A DNA stretch of 64,000 nt from Fen-455 sp050012675 (GTDB lineage: Bacteria > Actinomycetota > Acidimicrobiia > Acidimicrobiales > Bog-793): NCBI GenBank assembly GCA_050012675.1, contig JBEKGS010000001.1, positions 62,001 through 126,000 on the forward strand, in the 5' to 3' direction. Numbering within the stretch: position 1 is the first letter of the stretch; each line of letters opens with the position of its first letter. The notes under the pieces are model-generated. The model was not told the origin of the DNA, ran no database searches, and worked only from the letters and a program-made list of their open reading frames with translations. Positions 56,106 through 64,000 of the stretch are shown piece by piece. The position numbers and the translations under genes were made by a program.

Positions 56106-56990
56106 GTGGAACAGAGCCCCTGGAACGAGGCAGGAGCGCAGAGCCCGGAGGCTCCGGAGTCGGTGCCGCGCGGGGAGACACCGCCTTTACGGGTTGGTTC
56201 CGGTTTCACCATCTCGGTGCTCGCCGACAAGACCGGCACGCCCGTGCCGACCATCCACCACTACCGCCACCTGGGCCTCTTGCCTGAGGCGACCGAGCTC
56301 GCCTCGAACCGGTTCCTTTACGACGAGCGTCACGTCGAGGCGCTCGATCTCATCCGGCTGCTGCGTGAGAGCCGGAACATGCCGCTCGAGACCATTCGCG
56401 AAGCCCTGCCCGAGCTGCTCGCGTTCAATCGCGAGGGCGGTCTGTCCGCCCAGGCCTGGGACGAGGTCATCGATGCCTACCTGGAAAGGTCCGGCCCGGC
56501 GGCAGTCTCGGCACGACTGGTCGTAGCTGCCCGGGAGGCATTCGCCCAGCACGGCTATGCGGGAGTCAACGTCGCGGACATCTGCAGCGCTGCCGACGTC
56601 GCCAAGGGGACCTTCTACAGGTACTTCGACTCCAAAGAGGCGATTTTCCTCGCCGCGGCCCGTTCCACCGTCGACGCCGTCGGTGAACAGCTCGACGAGC
56701 TGCCCGCGCCCATGAGCGAGCTTCAGGCGGTGGAGAGGTTGAAGCTCCTGCTCGCTCCCGTGGCGCCCTTGCTGTTGGAGGTGGCGACCGGGGAGCTCCG
56801 CCACCAGCCGAACCTGGTGGGCGTGGTCGGCGTCATCACCGCCGGCCTCGCCAGCCGCGTCGTGCCGAGGCTGCGCACGCGGGGCAAGGCGGCCAGGCTC
56901 GCCGCCAGTCGCGTAGTCGACGCCGCGGTAGTCGGGCTGCTCCGGCCCACGCTCGAGTCGTCCAATCCCTCCCAGAGCACGCCCGCCTGA
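56106..56990 (+). CDS. Transcription regulator combining MerR and TetR DNA-binding domains
   Basis: A 294-residue protein with two different DNA-binding domains. Residues about 35-105 are MerR-type: ISVLADKTGTPVPTIHHYRHLG, then LLPEATELASNRFLYDERHVE and LDLIRLLRESRNMPLETIRE. Residues about 135-195 are TetR-type: AAREAFAQHGYAGVNVADIC, then SAADVAKGTFYRYFDSKEAIF. The C-terminal part is a helical TetR ligand-binding-like domain. GTG 56106 follows GAAGAGG by about seven bases. It lies directly upstream of, and in the same direction as, the hopanoid operon, which has its own promoter. Confidence 0.85.
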   Translation: MEQSPWNEAGAQSPEAPESVPRGETPPLRVGSGFTISVLADKTGTPVPTIHHYRHLGLLPEATELASNRFLYDERHVEALDLIRLLRESRNMPLETIREALPELLAFNREGGLSAQAWDEVIDAYLERSGPAAVSARLVVAAREAFAQHGYAGVNVADICSAADVAKGTFYRYFDSKEAIFLAAARSTVDAVGEQLDELPAPMSELQAVERLKLLLAPVAPLLLEVATGELRHQPNLVGVVGVITAGLASRVVPRLRTRGKAARLAASRVVDAAVVGLLRPTLESSNPSQSTPA

Positions 56991-57105
56991 TTTGTTCCGC
57001 GGCGGCCCGGTTCCGCGCTGAGGGTACCCGCAGGTCACGGTCCAGTTTCGCCTCCCTGGGCGGCTCCGGGTCATTCCGTGCGGCCGCCTTTTGACCGACC
57101 ATCCC

Positions 57106-57133
57106 TTGACGCAGGCACCCTTGCACGTATAAC
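57106..57133 (+). promoter_or_regulatory. Strong promoter of the hopanoid operon
   Basis: TTGACG at 57106-57111 and TATAAC at 57128-57133 with a 16-base spacer. Transcription would begin near 57140, giving a leader of about 38 bases with GAAGGAG at 57165-57171 ahead of the hpnC ATG. Confidence 0.7.
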
Positions 57134-57177
57134 AAAGGTGGACTGGTAGTCATCGGCACTACGCGAAGGAGTGGCCG

Positions 57178-58059
57178 ATGTTGTCAACTGAGTCGGCAAG
57201 CCCGATAGGGGGGGACTTCGACGCGCCCGCCCTTATCGCCTCGAAAGCACGAAATGAGAACTTCCCAGTCGCTTCGCATCTGCTGGCCCCTGCCGTTCGC
57301 GAGAACCTGATGGCGATCTACGGATTCGCCCGCCTGACCGACGACATAGGCGACGAGGCGGCGGGTGACCGGCTGGCGCACCTGGACTGGCTCGAGGCGG
57401 AGCTGGAGCGTGCTGCCCTCGGCACGGCGAGCCACCCGGTGCTCCGCCGGCTCACAGGTCTCATCCGGGGGCTCGAGCTGAGCCTGGACCCGTTTCGCGA
57501 CCTCATCGAGGCAAACCGGATCGACCAGCGGGTGACGCGCTATCGCAGCTTCGGTGACCTCGTCGGGTACTGCATGCTGTCCGCGGCACCGGTGGGCAGG
57601 CTCGTGCTGGAGGTCTTCGGGGTCTCGAGCGCCGAGCGGATCGCGCTCTCGGACGAGGTCTGCATCGCCCTACAGGTCGTCGAGCACCTGCAGGACGTAG
57701 GAGAGGACGCGGGGCGCGGCCGTGTCTACCTCCCGTCCGAGGACATGGAGCGCTTCGGGTGCAGTGAGGCCGAGCTTTTGGGGAGCGAGTCGTCCCCGGC
57801 TTTGCGGCGGCTCGTCGCTATGGAAGTGAGCCGGGCACGCGGGCTGCTCGCCGCGGCCGTCCCGCTCGCCGCCTCGCTCCAGTTCCGCCCTCGGGCAGCG
57901 GTCGTGAGCTTCGGGGCGGGGGGATTGGCAGCACTCGACTCCATCGAGGGAGCCGGCTACGACGTGCTCGGGCATCACTGTGGTCCCCGAAAGCTTGCCT
58001 TCGCGAGGCGGGCCCTTTCCGGCCTGCTGGCGGCGAGCACGAGCCGGGGTACGCCGTGA
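57178..58059 (+). CDS. hpnC: HpnC, hydroxysqualene synthase
   Basis: A 293-residue trans-isoprenyl diphosphate synthase that with HpnD and HpnE makes squalene from farnesyl diphosphate: HpnC converts presqualene diphosphate to hydroxysqualene. The N-terminal KARNENFPVASHLL is the HpnC hallmark. Aspartate-rich motifs are RLTDDIGDE and LQDVGED. ATG 57178 is six bases after AAGGAG. Each following gene to shc begins within four bases of the previous stop. Confidence 0.9.
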   Translation: MLSTESASPIGGDFDAPALIASKARNENFPVASHLLAPAVRENLMAIYGFARLTDDIGDEAAGDRLAHLDWLEAELERAALGTASHPVLRRLTGLIRGLELSLDPFRDLIEANRIDQRVTRYRSFGDLVGYCMLSAAPVGRLVLEVFGVSSAERIALSDEVCIALQVVEHLQDVGEDAGRGRVYLPSEDMERFGCSEAELLGSESSPALRRLVAMEVSRARGLLAAAVPLAASLQFRPRAAVVSFGAGGLAALDSIEGAGYDVLGHHCGPRKLAFARRALSGLLAASTSRGTP

Positions 58060-58895
58060 ACACCGAGCTCGCCTACGACTTCTGCGAGGCCGTCACGCGC
58101 AAAGAGGCGAAGAACTTCGCATACGGCATCAGGCTGCTCAAGAGACCGGAGCGCAGGGCTCTGTCGTCTGTCTACGCGCTCGCACGGCGCATCGACGACA
58201 TCGGCGACGGGCAGGCCTCCGCCTCGGCCAAGCTCGCCGGTCTCCAGGCGCTCCGCAAGAGCATCGACCCGATCGACCCGCAGACGACGGACCCGGTGCT
58301 CGTGGCCGTGGCGGACGCGGCCCGCCGTTACCGGCTCCCGATGTCGTGCTTCGGGGAGATCATCGACGGATGCGAGATGGACGTGATCGGCACGTCGTAT
58401 GAGACCATCGACGATCTCGTCGGCTACTGCCGCAAGGTGGCGGGCTCGGTGGGCAGGCTCTCACTTGCCGTGTTCGGCTCCGCCGACCAAGAAAGGGCGG
58501 TGCCCCTGGCGGACTCGCTCGGAGTGGCGCTCCAGCTCACCAACATCCTGCGCGACGTCGTCGAGGACCGGTCTTTTGGGCGCGTGTACCTGCCGAGCAA
58601 GGACGCCGAGTCCGTCGGCTGCGACCCGGGACTCGGGGGGCCGCCCATTGACATAGCCCGGCTCGTCGCACTGGAGTGCGGCCGCGCGGACCTCTGGTTT
58701 GCCGAAGGGCTCCAGCTCCTGGCTTTGCTCGACTACCGCAGCCGCGCCTGCGTCGGAGCCATGGCTGGGATCTACAGGCGTCTGCTGGTGCGCATCAAGG
58801 CTGAGCCGATCGCTGTCACACGAGGGCGCATGTCGCTGCCGACCTGGGAGAAGGCATTGGTCGCGGCGCGAAGCCTGGCCGGGGCGCGCCCGTGA
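58056..58895 (+). CDS. hpnD: HpnD, presqualene diphosphate synthase
   Basis: A 279-residue squalene/phytoene synthase family enzyme that condenses two farnesyl diphosphates to presqualene diphosphate. Motifs: KEAKNFAYGIRLL, YALARRIDDIGDG (first Asp motif), QLTNILRDVVEDRSFGRVYLP (second Asp motif with the YLP signature). GTG 58056 overlaps the hpnC stop. Confidence 0.92.
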   Translation: MNTELAYDFCEAVTRKEAKNFAYGIRLLKRPERRALSSVYALARRIDDIGDGQASASAKLAGLQALRKSIDPIDPQTTDPVLVAVADAARRYRLPMSCFGEIIDGCEMDVIGTSYETIDDLVGYCRKVAGSVGRLSLAVFGSADQERAVPLADSLGVALQLTNILRDVVEDRSFGRVYLPSKDAESVGCDPGLGGPPIDIARLVALECGRADLWFAEGLQLLALLDYRSRACVGAMAGIYRRLLVRIKAEPIAVTRGRMSLPTWEKALVAARSLAGARP

Positions 58896-60265
58896 GCGCG
58901 GCGCGCATCGGTGTCGTCGGGGGCGGTCTGGCGGGCATGGCCGCCGCCCTTGGCGCCGCGGACGCCGGGGCCGAGGTCGTGCTCTTCGAGCGGCGCCCGG
59001 TCCTCGGGGGGCTCACGGCCTCGATCGTCCACAACGGGCTGTCGTTCGACAACGGCCAGCACGTGTTCCTTCGCTGCTGCACCGCCTACAGGGGCTTCAT
59101 CGACCGTATCGGGGCTACGGACCAGGTCTTCTTGCAGGACCGGCTCGACGTGCCCGTGCTCGCGCCCGGTGGCCCGCGCGCGTCGATCAGGAGGTCGGCC
59201 CTTCCCGCCCCGCTTCACCTGGGCGTCTCGCTCGCAAGGTACCGCCACCTCTCGGTGCGTGAGCGCTTGGGCCTTGTGCGCCCGGCGCTCGCGCTCGGAC
59301 GGCTCGACCCTGACGACGCTTCGCTCGACGCCTCCTCGTTCGGCGACTGGCTCGCCGGCCAGGGACAGGACAAGCGGGCGATCGAGCGCCTCTGGAACCT
59401 GATCGCCCTGCCCACGATCAACATCGCCGCCGACGAGGCGTCGCTCCTGCTCGCGACCAAGGTTTTCCGCGTCGGCCTTCTGGACCGCTCAGACGCCGGC
59501 GACATCGGCTGGTCGCGCGTGCCGCTCGGCGAGCTCCACGGTGCCATCGCCGCGCGGGCACTTGCGCAGGCGGGCGTCGAGGCGGTGCTGGGTAGCCCGG
59601 TGGGTGCCATAGTCCGCTCGCCCCTCGGCACCTTCACGCTGAGCTCCGGCCAGCGCAGCGCGGTCGTCGACGCCGTGATCCTCGCCACCCCACTGCGCGT
59701 GGCTGCGGGCATCGGTGCACCGCTCGGTCTGGCGGGCGTCGCCACGCAGGCAGAACGGCTGGGGAGCTCGCCCATCGTGAACGTCCATCTCGTCTTGGAC
59801 CGCAAGGTCACCGATCTGCCTCTCGCGGCCTGCATAGATTCGCCTGTCCAGTTCGTGTTCGACCGTACCGTCCCAAGCGGGGTCCGCTCGGGCCAGTGCC
59901 TGGCAGTCTCCCTCTCGGCGGCGGACAGCTACATCGCCAAGGGTTCCCCCGAGCTCGTGACCATGTTTTTCGAGGCCCTGGGTGAGCTGTTGCCGGCTGC
60001 ACGCCGGGCCCGCCTGCTGGACGCCGTCGTCACCCGCGAGAAGGCCGCGACCTTCCGGGGCGTTCCCGGCACGAGGACCTTCCGCCCGTCCTCGCGGACC
60101 GAGGTGCCCGGGGTGTTCCTCGCCGGGGCCGCCTGCGACACCGGGTGGCCGGCGACGATGGAAAGCGCTGTACGAAGCGGGCGGCAGGCCGCCTCACAGG
60201 CGCTTTCACTGCTGTCTGACACCCGCGTGCTGGACCCACGACAGCTGGAAGGGGCCGGGACATGA
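58892..60265 (+). CDS. hpnE: HpnE, hydroxysqualene dehydroxylase
   Basis: A 457-residue FAD-dependent oxidoreductase of the phytoene desaturase superfamily that reduces hydroxysqualene to squalene. GVVGGGLAGMAAAL binds FAD ADP, LFERRPVLGGLTAS follows, and the C-terminal VPGVFLAGAACDTGWPATMESAVRSG binds the flavin. GTG 58892 overlaps hpnD. Confidence 0.92.
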   Translation: MSAARIGVVGGGLAGMAAALGAADAGAEVVLFERRPVLGGLTASIVHNGLSFDNGQHVFLRCCTAYRGFIDRIGATDQVFLQDRLDVPVLAPGGPRASIRRSALPAPLHLGVSLARYRHLSVRERLGLVRPALALGRLDPDDASLDASSFGDWLAGQGQDKRAIERLWNLIALPTINIAADEASLLLATKVFRVGLLDRSDAGDIGWSRVPLGELHGAIAARALAQAGVEAVLGSPVGAIVRSPLGTFTLSSGQRSAVVDAVILATPLRVAAGIGAPLGLAGVATQAERLGSSPIVNVHLVLDRKVTDLPLAACIDSPVQFVFDRTVPSGVRSGQCLAVSLSAADSYIAKGSPELVTMFFEALGELLPAARRARLLDAVVTREKAATFRGVPGTRTFRPSSRTEVPGVFLAGAACDTGWPATMESAVRSGRQAASQALSLLSDTRVLDPRQLEGAGT

Positions 60266-61272
60266 CGGCGATCTCCTCCCCGGCACGGCGCGACAGCGCG
60301 CTTGTCGCCTCGGAGTCGCTGACGCGTGCGAGATCGGTGGTGAGCCCCGCCATCGACGCGGCGGTGCTGCGACTCTGCCCGGCCTTGAGGCCGGCGGTGT
60401 GCGAGCACCTCGCCGGGGGAGGCAAGTTCGTGCGGGCGGGGATAACGCTCGTGTCGACGGCTGCGGCCGGAGCCGACTACGGCGACGGCCTTCCCGGTGC
60501 GGTCGCCATCGAGCTCGTCCACAACTTCTCGCTCGTGCACGACGACATCATCGACGGCGATCTCGAGCGCAGGCACCGCCCCACCGTCTGGGCCGAGCAC
60601 GGAGTCGGTCATGCCATCATCGCCGGCGACGCGCTCGCGACACTCGCCTTCCAGGTCCTTTTGGAGGAGCCGACGGCGGAACGGGTGAGGGCCGCCGGCC
60701 GGCTCGCCGAGGCAACCCAGGAGATGATCTCCGGACAGGCCGAGGACATGGCCTCCGAGCTCGTGGCCTCGTTGTCGGTGGAGGAATGCCTTCACATGGA
60801 AGCGGGCAAGACAGGGGCCCTGCTCTCGTGCGCCGCTTCGATGGGGGCGGTGCTCGCGGGTGCGCCGGCGTCGATAGTCGACGCCCTGGCCGACTTCGGG
60901 CGACACCTCGGGATCGCCTTCCAGGCAATCGACGACGTGCTCGGCATATGGGGCGAGCCGAGTGTCACCGGCAAGCCGGTCGGCAACGACCTACGCCAGC
61001 ACAAGAAGTCGCTCCCGGTCGCGATCGCCCTCGCCCGGGGCGCTGACCTGCCCGCAGGGCTCGGGTCGCTGTTGGAGTGTGAGCTCACAGAAGCCGAGGT
61101 CCAAAGGGCGACGGCTCTTCTCGAGCAGTGCGGAGCGCGTCAGGAGACACTGGCAATAGGGGAGCTGCAGCTGCGTCAAGCGCTCGTGGCACTCGAGCGC
61201 GTCCCCCTTTTGCCCGGCCCCCGCTCGGAGCTGGCGGCGATCGCCCGGTACGTGACCGAAAGGGACCGATGA
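60262..61272 (+). CDS. Polyprenyl diphosphate synthase (farnesyl/geranylgeranyl type)
   Basis: A 336-residue trans-prenyltransferase. The first Asp-rich motif is LVHDDIIDGDLERRHRPT near residue 93 and the second region FQAIDDVLGIWG near 224, with GNDLRQHKKSLPV after it. The FARM position is preceded by small residues, which does not fix chain length; placement in the operon suggests farnesyl diphosphate for squalene. Coupled by four-base overlaps at both ends. Confidence 0.88.
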   Translation: MTAISSPARRDSALVASESLTRARSVVSPAIDAAVLRLCPALRPAVCEHLAGGGKFVRAGITLVSTAAAGADYGDGLPGAVAIELVHNFSLVHDDIIDGDLERRHRPTVWAEHGVGHAIIAGDALATLAFQVLLEEPTAERVRAAGRLAEATQEMISGQAEDMASELVASLSVEECLHMEAGKTGALLSCAASMGAVLAGAPASIVDALADFGRHLGIAFQAIDDVLGIWGEPSVTGKPVGNDLRQHKKSLPVAIALARGADLPAGLGSLLECELTEAEVQRATALLEQCGARQETLAIGELQLRQALVALERVPLLPGPRSELAAIARYVTERDR

Positions 61273-63188
61273 GCGCGCTCACCGGTCGCAAGAGAGCAGA
61301 TCCCAAGCCCACCGAGGTCGCCTCCGCCCCCGCCATAGTGGCCAAGGACGACGCCCGGGCGGGTCTTGCAAGGGCCGTGGACGCCCTCGTGGCCCTTCAG
61401 CACCCGACCGGATGGTGGAAGGGCGAGCTCGAGACGAACGTCACCATCGACGCCGAGGACCTCCTCTTGCGCGAGTTCCTCGGCATTCGCACCGCCGACC
61501 AGACCGGGTCCTCGGCGCGCTGGATCCGCTCGTGCCAGCGCGAGGACGGCACATGGGCGAATTTCTACGGTGGGCCGCCTGAGCTGTCGACGACAGTCGA
61601 GGCCTACGTAGCGCTCCGCCTCGCCGGCGACGCCCCGGAGGCTGCGCACATGCGCCGCGCCGCCGAGTTCATCCGCGCCGCCGGCGGAGTCGAGCGGACG
61701 AGGGTCTTCACGCGGCTCTGGCTGGCGTTGTTCGACCTGTGGCCCTGGGACCAATTGCCGGTTCTCCCGCCCGAGCTGATCTTCCTGCCGAGCTTCGTCC
61801 CGCTCAACATCTACGACTTCGGCTGCTGGGCGCGCCAGACCGTGGTCGCGCTCACGGTCGTGAGCGCGCACCGGCCGGTTCGCGGACTCGACTTCGGCAT
61901 CGACGAGCTGAAGAGCGGCCTTCCCGAGCCCGACCCGGCACCGCTTGGGACGTGGGCGGGCCGTTTCCAGGCGCTGGACCGCGCCCTCAAGGCCTACGAG
62001 CGCCGTCCGGTCAGGTTCATCCGACAGGCGGCGCTCCGTCGGGCCGAGCGCTGGATCGTGCAGCGCCAGGAGGCGGACGGCTCGTGGGGCGGTATTCAGC
62101 CGCCCTGGGTCTACTCCCTGATCGCCTTACGGTTGCAGGGTTACGCACTGGACCACCCTGTGATGAGGGCGGGCATCGCAGGCCTCGACGGATTCACGAT
62201 CGAGGACGATGCCGGGAGGCGGATCGAGGCCTGCCAGTCGCCGGTCTGGGACACCGCGCTTGCCGTCACAGCCCTGTCCGATGCGGGGCTGGCGCCGGCC
62301 GACCCGGTGCTTCGGTCCGCGGGCAGGTTCCTTCTCGCCGAGGAGATCTCGGTGAAAGGCGACTGGTCCGTGCGACGCCCTGAGCTCGCGCCTGCCGGGT
62401 GGGCGTTCGAGTTCGCCAACGACAACTACCCGGACATCGACGACACCGCCGAGGTCGTTATCGCGCTCGGCCACACCGACGAGCCTGCGTCGGGCGCCGT
62501 TGACAGGGCGGTCGCCTGGATAGAGGCCATGCAGTGCAAGGACGGGGGCTGGGGGGCCTTCGACGTTGACAACACGCAGACGCTTTGCCGCGAGCTCCCC
62601 TTCTGCGACTTCGGCGAGCTGATCGACCCGCCGAGCGCGGACGTCACGGCGCACGTCGTCGAGATGCTCGCCAAGCTCGGCCGTTGCAAAGAGGCGGTCG
62701 ACCGCGGGGTGCAGTGGCTGTTGCGCGCCCAGGAGGACGACGGGTCCTGGTTCGGTCGCTGGGGCTCGAACCACGTCTACGGCACCGGGGCCGTCGTGCC
62801 GGCGCTGATCGCCGCGGGGGTCACCACCGACGACCCCGCCGTACGCGAGGCGGTCGCTTGGCTGGAGGGCCACCAGAACGACGACGGTGGTTGGGGCGAG
62901 GACCTGCGCTCCTACCGGGACTACTCACAACGCGGCGTCGGGCTCTCGACCGCCTCCCAGACGGCCTGGGCGCTGCTGGCGCTTCTCGCCGCGGGCGAAC
63001 GCTCCGAGGCGACCCGCCATGGAGTGCGGTACCTGCTCGCAACCCAGCGAGAAGACGGCTCCTGGGACGAACCGTGGTTCACGGGAACCGGCTTCCCGGG
63101 CGACTTCTACATCAACTACCACCTGTACCGGCTCGTCTTCCCGATCACCGCCCTCGGGCGTTTCGTGAACGGAGAGACCCACGGCTGA
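61269..63188 (+). CDS. shc: Squalene-hopene cyclase
   Basis: A 639-residue triterpene cyclase. The protonating motif is PDIDDTAEVV (DXDD) near residue 389. QW repeats are spread through the protein (QREDGTW, QRQEADGSWGG, CKDGGWGAFD, QEDDGSWFG, QNDDGGWGED, QREDGSWDE). ATG 61269 overlaps the prenyl synthase stop. It makes hopene or diplopterol, membrane lipids in actinobacteria. Confidence 0.97.
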   Translation: MSALTGRKRADPKPTEVASAPAIVAKDDARAGLARAVDALVALQHPTGWWKGELETNVTIDAEDLLLREFLGIRTADQTGSSARWIRSCQREDGTWANFYGGPPELSTTVEAYVALRLAGDAPEAAHMRRAAEFIRAAGGVERTRVFTRLWLALFDLWPWDQLPVLPPELIFLPSFVPLNIYDFGCWARQTVVALTVVSAHRPVRGLDFGIDELKSGLPEPDPAPLGTWAGRFQALDRALKAYERRPVRFIRQAALRRAERWIVQRQEADGSWGGIQPPWVYSLIALRLQGYALDHPVMRAGIAGLDGFTIEDDAGRRIEACQSPVWDTALAVTALSDAGLAPADPVLRSAGRFLLAEEISVKGDWSVRRPELAPAGWAFEFANDNYPDIDDTAEVVIALGHTDEPASGAVDRAVAWIEAMQCKDGGWGAFDVDNTQTLCRELPFCDFGELIDPPSADVTAHVVEMLAKLGRCKEAVDRGVQWLLRAQEDDGSWFGRWGSNHVYGTGAVVPALIAAGVTTDDPAVREAVAWLEGHQNDDGGWGEDLRSYRDYSQRGVGLSTASQTAWALLALLAAGERSEATRHGVRYLLATQREDGSWDEPWFTGTGFPGDFYINYHLYRLVFPITALGRFVNGETHG

Positions 63189-63195
63189 TCTCAAG

Positions 63196-64000
63196 GTGCT
63201 CACTGCGCTCAGGGTCGAGTCCTTCGCCGTCGGCGGCGCGGACGTCATAATCGGAGCCGGGCCTGACCGCGCCAAGCGGGCCGGTGCCGAGCTCGCCGCG
63301 AATCTCGACGAGAGGACCGCCGTCGCCCTCGTCGGCGTCGCAGGGGGGCTGTCTCCTGAGCTGCGCCCCGGCGACCTCGTCATAGCGAGCGAGCTGCGCA
63401 ACACCGAGACTCCGGGGTCGCTCGAGCTGCCGGGCGTGTCGTTCCTCGCAGCCGAGTTCCGCCGTGCAGGCCTGGGCGTGCTCACCGGGCCGCTCGTTTC
63501 CTCGCCGCGGTACGTGAGGGCCAACGAGCGCGACGCCCTGGCCGCTTCGGGCGCTGTCGCCGTCGACATGGAGTCGGCCTGGGTCATGGGCTGCCTGCCC
63601 AACAACCCCCTCGCGGTCATCCGGTCGATCTCGGACACGAGCCAGTGCGGTCCGGTTCTCGGCGGTGCCAGGGCGCTCGGCTCGCTGCTCGCGGTGCGCC
63701 GGCCACTGGAACGCTGGGCACGGGCCTGCGGCGAGCACGAGGTGCTGCTGGCCGCCCCCCGGTCCTTCTGCGCCGGTGTCGACAGGGCGATCGAGATCGT
63801 CGAGCGCGCCCTGGCGCTTCACGGGGCGCCCGTCTATGTCCGGCGCCAGATAGTCCACAACCTGCACGTCGTCCGCGACCTCGAGTCCAAGGGCGCCGTG
63901 TTCGTCGAGGAGATCGACGAGGTGCCCCGTGACGCAGTCGTCGTGCTGGCCGCCCACGGCGTCTCGCCGGCTGTCCGCCAGCAGGCCGCCGACCGGCGCG
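63196..64000 (+). CDS. HpnG-type nucleosidase/phosphorylase fused to IspH (3' truncated by window)
   Basis: One continuous frame opens at GTG 63196, seven bases after shc, and runs off the window. Residues 1-180 are a purine phosphorylase-type domain (VALVGVAGGLSPELRPGDLV, VAVDMESAWVMG) as in HpnG, which removes adenine from adenosylhopane. From residue about 183 the chain is IspH: AAPRSFCAGVDRAIEIVERA with the first cluster cysteine at residue 192, GAPVYVRRQIVHNLHVVRDL and VVVLAAHGVSP. IspH makes IPP and DMAPP through a 4Fe-4S cluster. No stop codon separates them. The other two cluster cysteines lie beyond the window. No gene symbol is given because it combines two. Confidence 0.85.
   Translation, partial: MLTALRVESFAVGGADVIIGAGPDRAKRAGAELAANLDERTAVALVGVAGGLSPELRPGDLVIASELRNTETPGSLELPGVSFLAAEFRRAGLGVLTGPLVSSPRYVRANERDALAASGAVAVDMESAWVMGCLPNNPLAVIRSISDTSQCGPVLGGARALGSLLAVRRPLERWARACGEHEVLLAAPRSFCAGVDRAIEIVERALALHGAPVYVRRQIVHNLHVVRDLESKGAVFVEEIDEVPRDAVVVLAAHGVSPAVRQQAADRR

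Overview
The window is chromosomal DNA of very high GC content, with frequent GTG and TTG starts and many 4-base ATGA/GTGA gene overlaps. The gene content points to an actinobacterium: a HrdB/SigB-type sigma factor, a GlnE adenylyltransferase, a DUF2510 protein, a topoisomerase I with a Lys/Ala-rich tail, the divergent permease/TrkA/TrkA locus, and a Streptomyces-like hopanoid operon. I lean towards Acidimicrobiia or a related deep-branching lineage, but the sequence alone does not prove this. I see no tRNA, rRNA, CRISPR array, transposase or phage gene; most of the window is core genome.

Layout. 0-3 kb: end of recB, recD and a secreted protein. 3.2-5.8 kb (minus): a coupled diguanylate cyclase and EAL protein. 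6.6-12.5 kb: adenosine-specific kinase family protein, SixA-type phosphatase, a three-gene ABC-2 exporter, a sulfurtransferase and a HAD phosphatase. 12.5-18 kb: mostly uncharacterised membrane proteins (DUF2254, two small four-helix proteins, a FUSC-type protein, a LapA-type protein, a DUF2510 protein). 18-20.9 kb (minus): a redox module of haem/FAD transmembrane reductase, exported FMN-binding protein and ApbE. 21-27 kb: glnE, nadE and a sigma-70 gene. 27-32.3 kb: HAD-IB phosphatase, two TrkA proteins and a divergent KimA-like potassium permease fused to an OB-fold domain. 32.4-37.8 kb: proton-pumping pyrophosphatase and topA. 38-41 kb: a small islet with a ClpX-type zinc-finger/HTH protein, a palindromic operator region and a GT39-type glycosyltransferase. 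41-45 kb: aquaporin, a membrane protein, tmk, holB and a ribokinase-family kinase. 45-48 kb: nitrilase, VOC protein, isochorismatase-family hydrolase, 2-hydroxyacid dehydrogenase. 48.4-51 kb: a polar amino acid ABC transporter. 51-56 kb: a PAS-GGDEF-EAL protein, a sulfatase and a second EAL protein with 33-bp repeats. 56-57 kb: a regulator combining MerR and TetR domains. 57.2-64 kb: the hopanoid operon hpnC-hpnD-hpnE-prenyl synthase-shc-(hpnG::ispH), cut by the window end.

How the genes work together. The hopanoid operon encodes squalene synthesis (HpnC/D/E), a prenyl diphosphate synthase, cyclisation to hopene (SHC), and the start of side-chain modification (HpnG domain). The last gene is joined in frame to IspH, the terminal enzyme of the MEP isoprenoid pathway, so precursor supply and a product-tailoring step share one polypeptide. 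A strong promoter precedes hpnC, and the MerR-TetR regulator just upstream is a natural candidate controller. Three EAL-containing proteins (one of them also GGDEF) and a separate GGDEF protein show active cyclic-di-GMP metabolism. The reductase/FMN-protein/ApbE set looks like a transmembrane electron export route.

The items most worth follow-up are three domain fusions (hpnG-ispH, KimA-OB-fold, MerR-TetR), the zinc-finger/HTH protein with its two-palindrome operator, and the EAL protein with exact 11-residue repeats.
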